Under the pieces are notes generated by a model that saw only the letters and a list, made by a program, of their open reading frames with translations, had not been told where the DNA came from and did not search any database. The position numbers were made by a program, and so were the translations under genes. DNA of 64,000 nt from Rhyzopertha dominica (taxonomy: Eukaryota > Arthropoda > Insecta > Coleoptera > Bostrichidae): NCBI GenBank assembly GCA_025024175.1, contig QCXZ01000041.1, positions 51,889,786 to 51,953,785 of the forward strand, read 5' to 3'. How positions within the stretch are numbered: the stretch's first letter is position 1; the number at the start of each line of letters is the position of its first letter. Below are positions 56,721 through 64,000 of the stretch, piece after piece.

Positions 56721-57616
56721 CCCGTTAAAACAAAACGTCCGCGTCCATATCCGATATCACTAGTTTCTGTGGATGTAATACAGTGAAAAAACTCGGCCAC
56801 TCGAGTCGGCTTCCCTTTGTATTATACGGTGTATTCTTGCGTACCGACGCAGCGCAATCTAAATACATATGAGGACATTCTTTAGCCACACAGATAAGCG
56901 GACATGTCAAACTGTTGCTTTGGATGTAAATTTGTAAGCGTCCACCGGAGCGTTAACTGACCATTTTCATATTATTAAAACGGACCGTTAAATGATTCTG
57001 CTCGGTTAGCTGAGATGAAGTTGAGATCTGCTGGATTTAGAGATTAGAGAGATCATTTGCTAGAATCGATAGTTAGTTTGATCCATAAATGCATTGGAAG
57101 AGACGGACTCCAAATTTTGAAGTTGAATTTCAAATTCAAGAAAGTATTTTTCACTCAAGAAGTACTTGGTTGAAATATAAGATATTATCTGTTTAAAAGT
57201 AACTTGAGTTTATAATGATCTAAGCGTATACTTAATTAAATAATATAATATTTAAATTAATATGTATGTAATATGTGTTTTTCTCAAATAAGAAAAGCTG
57301 TGTATTTAACTTGATAGAGAAATATATTTCATTATTGCAATAATCGGCTTGAAAATGTCTCCTGCTCAATTTAAAACAAAAATAACAACAACTAAATATA
57401 ATTTCTTATCTGCAGCAAACACTCAACTTTAATTCCTTCATAGTTGAAGTATAAAACATATTTATGTATATTCAAAACACTGGACTATTTTAAAGAGAAG
57501 TGTTAAAAAATAATGGTCTTCTAAAAAACACGTAGGGCATATATTATGCCTTAATATTGTCTAAAACTCTTTTACATTTGTTTAATTTTATCTACTGCAG
57601 ATTACACTTTTTTTAA
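56720..57616. other. No recognisable gene
   Basis: AT-rich spacer with no coding-like frame. Confidence 0.5.
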
Positions 57617-58390
57617 AGTCCTGTTAAGTTTAAAAAGAAGCTTCTTTTTCAAACCATGTTAAACTTACAAAATTAACAAAAGATAAGGACCTACTGTCAT
57701 TACTGCAGAAACTGGTACTGATATTATTATTCTAATCTGTATATAAATATCAAAGAAAATCAAATAAATCAAAATTTATTTTGATGACTTATGTGTTGGT
57801 ATTGGTAGGTACCAGCAAGGATTTTATCTAACTTTTACATTTGCCTCCACCACTGTGTTGTTCTAAATAAAACGAGCCAAAGTAAATGCGTTTCAATTTA
57901 AACAATTATACAAAAGATGTAAACAGCTATTGAAATAGTGCGTTTATTTATTATATATTTTTTATTTACTCTTTGAACTCAACTGTATTGATGCTTGTTA
58001 GCCTTGTATTGAGCTCCTCAAAATGTTATATCGTAAAACTACAGTTTTATAGAGCAATTTACTTCGTCTGTAAGAAAACTACTTATGACATTTAAACTGA
58101 AGGGTTTCCTTAGCAGTATTAGTATTTCAAAGAATACTACACTCTCACCTATTGATGTAATGATTCAATTCTTTCATTATGTTCACTCATTAAACTAAAT
58201 ATATTTTCTTTCTTCGAGTCGTTTTCTATAACATAGAATTATTTTCTGATGAAGTAACACTACAGCGAACCATTTCATTAAAATCAAATGAAGAATATAT
58301 ATTCAAGTGAAACATACACAGACTTGTCCAAACAAATATTTCAATAGTTTCGTTTCGATAAAAAATGTTTATGTGTGGAAGACCTTAGTT
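57617..58390. repeat. Dispersed repeat, copy 2
   Basis: Partner of 51403-52320, about 6.2 kb downstream in the same orientation. It begins AGTCCTGTTAAGTTTAAAAA and includes a segment (57720-57835) absent from copy 1. Confidence 0.7.
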
Positions 58391-59000
58391 CCCTAATTTT
58401 ATAAGATGACTTTTCTATTATGAAAATTATTATTGCTTGTTATTGCATGATGTAGTGCCTTCTGTTATACGTATACCAATTTGTATGCGATAGTTCCCTC
58501 TTCTCTCTTTAAAATTAGGAAATAATATTGATTGTACATTGATATTACAAAAATTTGTGATACAGTTAATATGTATTGGTTACTTCGTCAAGCTGAATTC
58601 ATGGATTTGATTTTATTAGAAATAAAATATATGAACCTTTTTGGCCATAATATGTATATATTATTGGGCGTATAATATTGTGTAGCCAGTATGTGTCAAA
58701 AGAAATTTATTGATTTAATTAAGACCGCTAAGTATTGTAACAATGTTACAATATTAAACTAACTTTCACAGTAGTTGAACAATAACGTTAACGTTACTGA
58801 AATAAATCTATAAATTTTTAGCTATAGGTTCAGTTAATACTATTAAGAAAATAAAAATTTACAATGATGACGATGCGGCTTCACTTTTAGCATTGAAATC
58901 TACAGGAGGCTAGAAGGGAATCGAAAATCAAAAACATTTTTGAACGAATCAACATTTTCCACTAACGGCGTCGTAGTTTCGCAACATTGACCATTCCTCA
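58390..59000. other. No recognisable gene
   Basis: AT-rich spacer. Confidence 0.5.
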
Positions 59001-59330
59001 GAAAGACATGAGCATCCCGGTATTTGGCACGTTTGAAAAATCGGAACCCCGTTCAGGATAAACAATCCATCTTGTCGTCTATTGTAAACTCTCTTCGGCA
59101 TTCGCCTAATCAAGATCGTTCTGCGCACTGTTTGACCTCACCTACATTTAAACAAAGCCCGGGCAATTTATCATTATACTTGTTCCGTACACACAACATA
59201 AATACCATTAATAAAGAAGTTAGCACAGATAAAGGGTGATCAATCACTTTTCGGCCACCCGAGTAACTGCGCGGCCGTATGGGGTCAGTGGCGTGCCCAT
59301 CAATTGTTTTTGGCATACGAAGATGAAATA
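59000..59330. promoter_or_regulatory. GC-richer island, candidate regulatory module
   Basis: Mixed-composition block with GCGCGGCCGTATGGGG and opposing short ORFs of unknown nature (59024-59239 plus, 59110-59436 minus). Confidence 0.25.
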
Positions 59331-61750
59331 AAATGCGACCAACAGTATTTATGTTTCTGTCATTACATATTCCGTGATTTCTGGTTAATTTTCGTGTTTT
59401 CTTTTTTCCGATAGCTCGTAATTTGCAGTCTTTCACAGGTTTCTAGTCCTAAATATTGTAGTTGGCTAAAACATACTTGTTATTATCTTCATTTAAAAGT
59501 AATATTCTTTTTCACACTGATTAATTGTTTATAGTACATAAAAAACGATCGTGATTCGTTCAGAACCTTATTTGCCTTTCCTGAGAGACCTTAAGTATTA
59601 CCACCATTTCGATTGTCACAAAAAATTGTTATACCCTGAATGATCGTTCATCGCCGCTACTGACGTCAGCATAATGCATCCTTAGCATAATTGTCCTTTC
59701 TACATTTTCATTTTGCAAAACTCGAGCTGATTCACTCAATCCTTTTAATGACAGGGGCGTGCTTTGCACTGTTTAAAAGAATGCAACGCATTGCATTAAT
59801 TGCTGTTTTACCTCCATCAGATTTTGACAGCTCAGATGAGAAAATGAGTGGCAAACTGCAGTTGTTTCGTTTTAGTTTTTTTTTAATGCAAAGAGCTTAT
59901 TACTCTTAAAGATTCACTCTTGGAATAACTGGACATTTTGAATAACTTATGGTGCGAGTATCTACGTTTTATGCTGTTATCGGGCATTCGAAACTAGCTT
60001 CTATGAAACAATATGTAAATTTCGCGATTACATTGCGTCATTAAGATGTTTTCGACGCTTTGACTGACCCTTCATTGTCGTGATCAGTTAACTATCAAGT
60101 ACTCGTATTTGTCACCGGATTTCCGGCTTCATTTCCTGTAGTAACTCACATTCTTTTCTATATTCCTTATGATCTATTGCAATCTACTGTAAGTTTAAAT
60201 AAGAACACAGTTTGAACAGAGCAGAACAGAGCACCGGTGAACAATTTTATAGTTATAAGGACTGAAAACTATAAATTCCATTGGATGTCTGGAAAACATA
60301 CACTAGAGAAAGACATGTCATGTCATATCATTATAGATCAGTAGCAACTAGACAAAGCCATAGTTTAAGTAACTGTGAAAATTTTATTTGATCGCGTATC
60401 ATGGACTATCTTCGATAAAGTCAGCAAGTCGATGTTTAGATTGAAGTCGAAGCATTTGAACACGTGATTCCGACCCAGTATGCAAGAACGTATATGTATC
60501 AGATAATGATGTGTGTAATGAGAGGGGTCGGAAAGAGGGGGGTAGCATTGAGGGTAATAAAAGGAAGGGTCTTGAAGATATATTACAACCAGCTATGGAA
60601 GACACTAAACAAAACTAACAGGTTTTTAGAATAAAGTATGGAATGAACGATCAAGCTGATCAGGGAGCTGAAAAATCCTGTTTTTGAATTATTGACAAAA
60701 GCAGGTTGTGGTTTTATTAATTTGATGATAATTTTAATGCTCGCTATACTTTGATCACATAAATACATCAAAATTAATGTTCAAACTGAAGATCTCTTGT
60801 AACTTAGCAATAACCTAGTCTGTGATGCAGCCAGCTCATTTGTTTTGCTTGAATTCTGCGTCTTGTTCTGAATTTAGCCAAGTTCGTGATTTTTCTTTAT
60901 ACACCTCATTTTTTAATCAGGGATTCAATATAATGGTGATAAATCGGAGGTATATTCGAGAACTATGTCCTCCGATGTCCTATCCACCTACCTGGGAAGA
61001 TGTCATCCAGACATAGACGAACATTGACTTCAAAATGTGGCCGAACGCTATCTTGTTGAAGACATTGCGGTTTGCTACATGCTTCATTGATTTCCATCGA
61101 GAAATAAACGTATATTGTTAGACACAATATTACTAAGCATTACTAAAGCAATAAATGAGTTGTCCATTACGCTAACAAATGTGTAAAGAGTTTGATCCCC
61201 ATTAATAATAGCCGATTTTGGGCATTCGGGCCTTCTTCGGAATTCTTTGAGGTAAAGATAAGGAATGTTCATCTTTTTATTAAAGAAAAGCTTACAATAG
61301 TAGCAATGAGCACTGAAAATGGAAAAGCTCCAGTTTCATTGCGAAAGTAATAGCCTTTGTGAAAGGAAAGATATCCAACTCACCACATGGATCAACTGTG
61401 GGTCCCCCACTGTGAAACGCATTATCGGCGGAATAGCAAGAAGAACAAAGAGAAACTAGATTCGTAAAAAGTTTTGTAACAGCCTTGTTGCATTTAAAAC
61501 TGAAGCTTCTCGTCTTCAATACCAATGATCAAATGATCAATACACAGTCTTTAGCCTTTCTCCTATCTGTTCTCTTTGAGCGCCCGGTGCTTTACCCGCA
61601 AAAAACAATGACTCCTCAGTCAGAGCTGACGGATTACAATGGCCATTCAATAAATGATGCAAGCATTGTGCGAAGAGCAAACCAAATAGAAGAAGCAAGT
61701 TGCGTTGTGCTGCGTGAAAGGGATGCGGCTTTACACAAAAGGTATTAGTA
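59330..61750. other. No recognisable gene; CRE-like site
   Basis: A CRE palindrome TGACGTCA lies at 59661-59668. The minus-strand ORF at 61084-61272 (FRRRPECPKSAIINGDQTLY) looks somewhat protein-like but fits no family I know. Confidence 0.4.
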
Positions 61751-62060
61751 TTCCTCATCTCGGTTGGTAACCGTCCGATCTGTACAGTAGCCGTTGAAAA
61801 GAATCGCCAGACAAAGCAAATGGATGCACTCTAATGCCAGCCGTCTGACGTATCATTAATTATGGAGCTGATCACGTTTTTATTCGTGCGTGTTGTATCA
61901 CCTTACCGGGCAATTCCACAAAATATTCCTTTGTCGTGGGGCACCACGGGAACGTGTGAAAACAAAATCCTGTTCGCGATTCACGTTAGGGGATTCTGGG
62001 GTAAAAGGAGGACTAAAATGCTCAAGTGACAGGTGTAAATAATCGATTCTGAAGCGTTCA
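61750..62060. promoter_or_regulatory. GC-richer island, candidate regulatory module
   Basis: Contains GTATCATTAATTATGGAGC, GGGGCACCACGGGAACG and CACGTTAGG. No ORF. Confidence 0.3.
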
Positions 62061-62474
62061 CTAGCCGATGCCACTTCGCTTCACAAATAGTTCTAGTTAA
62101 ATTCTTTGTTAACAAATATTTGACTATTGAGTTTATAAATTGAAACGCCGTCTTCTGTAAAGTCTTTATAACATGTGCTGTTGAATTTCTAGTCTATCAT
62201 ACACCGTTCCCATGTTGCCATTGCTATCACTTGTTAATTTTGGTTGTATAGTAATGCAACTCTCTTATAGTTATTACAACCCTGCAATAAAATTTACCTT
62301 TCATCTCGAACAGCAGGCGCCCCCTCACAAGTTACCGCAAATAACCGGATTGCCATAAATTTAGGTCCAATTTTCGGAAGATGGTTAAGCAGGGTCGGAT
62401 TATTTAAAGTTTACTACCGGTGAAACCAAAACTAGCATTCAGTCTTTCTGTGAGCGACACAAGAGAAGCAAAAA
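62060..62474. other. Leader region of the IS630-type element
   Basis: No gene. CATTCAGTCTTTCTG near 62438 contains a TCAGT initiator-like motif shortly before the transposase start. The element's 5-prime terminus is not evident. Confidence 0.35.
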
Positions 62475-63729
62475 ATGCTCCGTCCTTGGGAAAAAGCTGC
62501 TCCAGGTATCGCTCATGAAGTTGCTGACGCTGACATGGAAGTCCAAATTGAAGAAAACAAGAGAAATCGTTGTTACCTTACCCAAGATGCCAAAGAAATC
62601 ATAAAAAATGTATACAATTTTTTGATAAAAAAAGAGTGCAGTGCTCCGTTAAAAATGATAAGTGAAATGGTTGGTGTCCCCTACACGACTGTGAGAGATA
62701 TTATTGAAAATAAAGGCAATTCAAGAAAATCACGGAATTCGGAGAATTTTCTAAATATATCAAAAGAGCTTGGGATAGAAATTAAAAAATTGATTTACCA
62801 AATGCATAAGGAAAATAAAGTTCCAACTACGGCAAGTCTGAAATTAAAACTTTTCGATTTAGGATATGACATAAGTTATTGCGAAGAGCGGTTCAGAAAA
62901 TACTTGAGGAGGATCGGTTTTAATTATAGTACATTAAACCAACGTTTGTCCCATAATGGAATCAACCCGACTAAAAAGAATGAGATGGGATTATATAAAC
63001 GAAATCAGAAGGTACCGCCAAGAAAATCGTAAAATCGTATATTTGGATGAAACGTGGTACGACACCCACGACTTGATAAAAAAAGGTCTGACAGATGGGA
63101 CAAATAACTGCGTTCTGCAAGCACCACCTTCGAGAGGAAAAAGAATTATAATTTTTCACGGAGGAGGAAGTGATGGATGGGTGGAAAATGGCTTATTACT
63201 GTCAGCGAAACAGATCCAAAATTGTTCTGCTGACTACCATTGCGACATGGACTCTGCACTTTTTGAAACTTGGTTTCAGCAGCAGTTACTGCCAGGGCTA
63301 CCACCAGGATCTGTTATAGTCATGGATAACGCGAGTTATCATTCAAAATTAATGAACAAGGCGCCAAAAAAGATCTGTTGACAATAATACAAAATCTCAA
63401 CATACCTAAACAATATCGAGTTGATGAAGTAGCGAAAGCACATGGACATATAGTTATGCATTTGCCACCGTATTATTGTTTCCTAAACCCAATTGAATTA
63501 GTGTGGAGTACGCTTAAAAAAGGAATACGAAGAAACAATACATGTCCGCGTTGTAGATTTAGTGCGTAGAGAGGTAAGTAGTACAACAAACGAACTGAGG
63601 AAAATTAAACATGTTATTGAAATTGAAAATAACTATGTATCGCTAAATTTTCAAAATTTTATAATACATGTTAATGATGATGCTAGCAGTGATTCAGAAT
63701 TTGACAGAAGTGTTGATGATAATAATTAA
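62475..63729 (+). pseudogene. IS630-type DDE transposase, frameshifted
   Basis: The frame opens at 62475 (MLRPWEKAAPGIAHEVADAD) and holds an N-terminal helix-turn-helix region (MISEMVGVPYTTVRDIIENK). A frameshift near 62970 passes to the ORF at 62956-63381: KIVYLDETWYDTHD (first Asp), PPSRGKRIIIFHGGGSDGWV and SVIVMDNASYHSK (second Asp). A break near 63373 leads to DLLTIIQNLNIPKQYRVDEV and PPYYCFLNPIELVWSTLKKG (catalytic Glu). About 30 residues expected between the second and third blocks are absent. A last shift near 63542 gives an acidic tail ending SDSEFDRSVDDNN. All three catalytic residues remain. Inverted repeats were not located. Confidence 0.85.
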
Positions 63730-64000
63730 TATATTTAAGTTATGTCGGTGTAAACTTGTTAGACTTTTTTGTAAAAATGTAATAGATGTACGGAATTATT
63801 TTTTTGTATTTAGAGCTTTAGATAAAAAAATATATATTCTTATTATTTTCTTTTAAAATACTTGTCTCTTATTTACATATTTACTTATGTTAACCGTTAA
63901 CAGCATGTTTCCAATAGTTAAAAGATTGTAAAGATATTAAAATGTATTGTTTATAATTTTGGGCTAGCACAGCNTTCAACATATACACAAAATATAAATN
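63730..64000. other. Window end, AT-rich
   Basis: Sequence after the transposase stop, very AT-rich, with ambiguous bases at 63974 and 64000. The element's 3-prime end may lie here or beyond. Confidence 0.4.

Noticed and set aside
1..64000. CRISPR arrays, operons, ribosome binding sites, phage attachment sites
   Set aside because: Spliced gene, insect-type transposons and sequence composition indicate a eukaryotic nuclear genome; no short spaced repeats with unique spacers were seen.
1..64000. tRNA and rRNA genes
   Set aside because: No cloverleaf with A and B boxes and no conserved rRNA text was noticed by eye; a covariance-model scan would be needed to exclude tRNAs fully.

Overview
The window is AT-rich animal DNA, most likely from an insect and possibly a beetle. 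The evidence is one intact spliced digestive-type carboxypeptidase gene with a 49-bp intron, many decayed transposon families typical of insects (Tc1/mariner, IS630-type, Penelope-like, Jockey/RTE-type non-LTR, Ty3/gypsy, Crypton-like, piggyBac-like), and no bacterial features. The species call is inference. About a dozen single ambiguous bases lie mostly inside repeats, as expected of a short-read consensus.

Layout. 1-1000: an isolated copy (copy 0) of a 0.9-1.0 kb repeat core, next to a decayed IS630-type transposase. 2944-4261: a complete-length but dead mariner-like element. 4590-6690: a GC-richer island and weak retroelement debris. 6860-26090: a tandem array of large units (A 6860-11519, B 11520-17359, C 17360-about 25160, D 25290-26085) that repeat the same core. 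Each core carries two or three 31-bp repeats centred on an RFX-type X-box and, on the minus strand, a conserved short ORF and a conserved splice donor. Units A and B also share two exon-like blocks on the minus strand. Unit C was later split by a 1703-bp DNA transposon with a clean TA target duplication.

24200-36000: Penelope-like, RTE-like, gypsy, Crypton-like and piggyBac-like remnants between GC-richer islands. 36000-41700: mostly unassigned. 41690-42790: a Jockey-type reverse transcriptase remnant. 43110-44157: the only convincing complete gene, a secreted M14A carboxypeptidase with B-type specificity and apparently no activation propeptide. 44765-46637: a mariner-like element with unusually long (about 325 bp) inverted repeats. 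46650-50100: two minus-strand non-LTR remnants. 53540-55049: a mariner fragment and a Penelope-like fragment between inverted terminal repeats. 62475-63729: a nearly complete IS630-type transposase broken by frameshifts.

Apart from the carboxypeptidase, the most interesting candidate is the array. On the minus strand it reads as repeated copies of a promoter with X-boxes about 85-150 bp upstream of an ATG, a 5-prime exon with a donor kept in all five copies, and downstream exons kept in two units. It may be a tandemly duplicated, partly decayed RFX-regulated gene, or a noncoding repeat that carries X-boxes. A second theme is a series of GC-richer islands spaced every few kilobases through the non-array part, which look like candidate cis-regulatory modules of a distant host gene.
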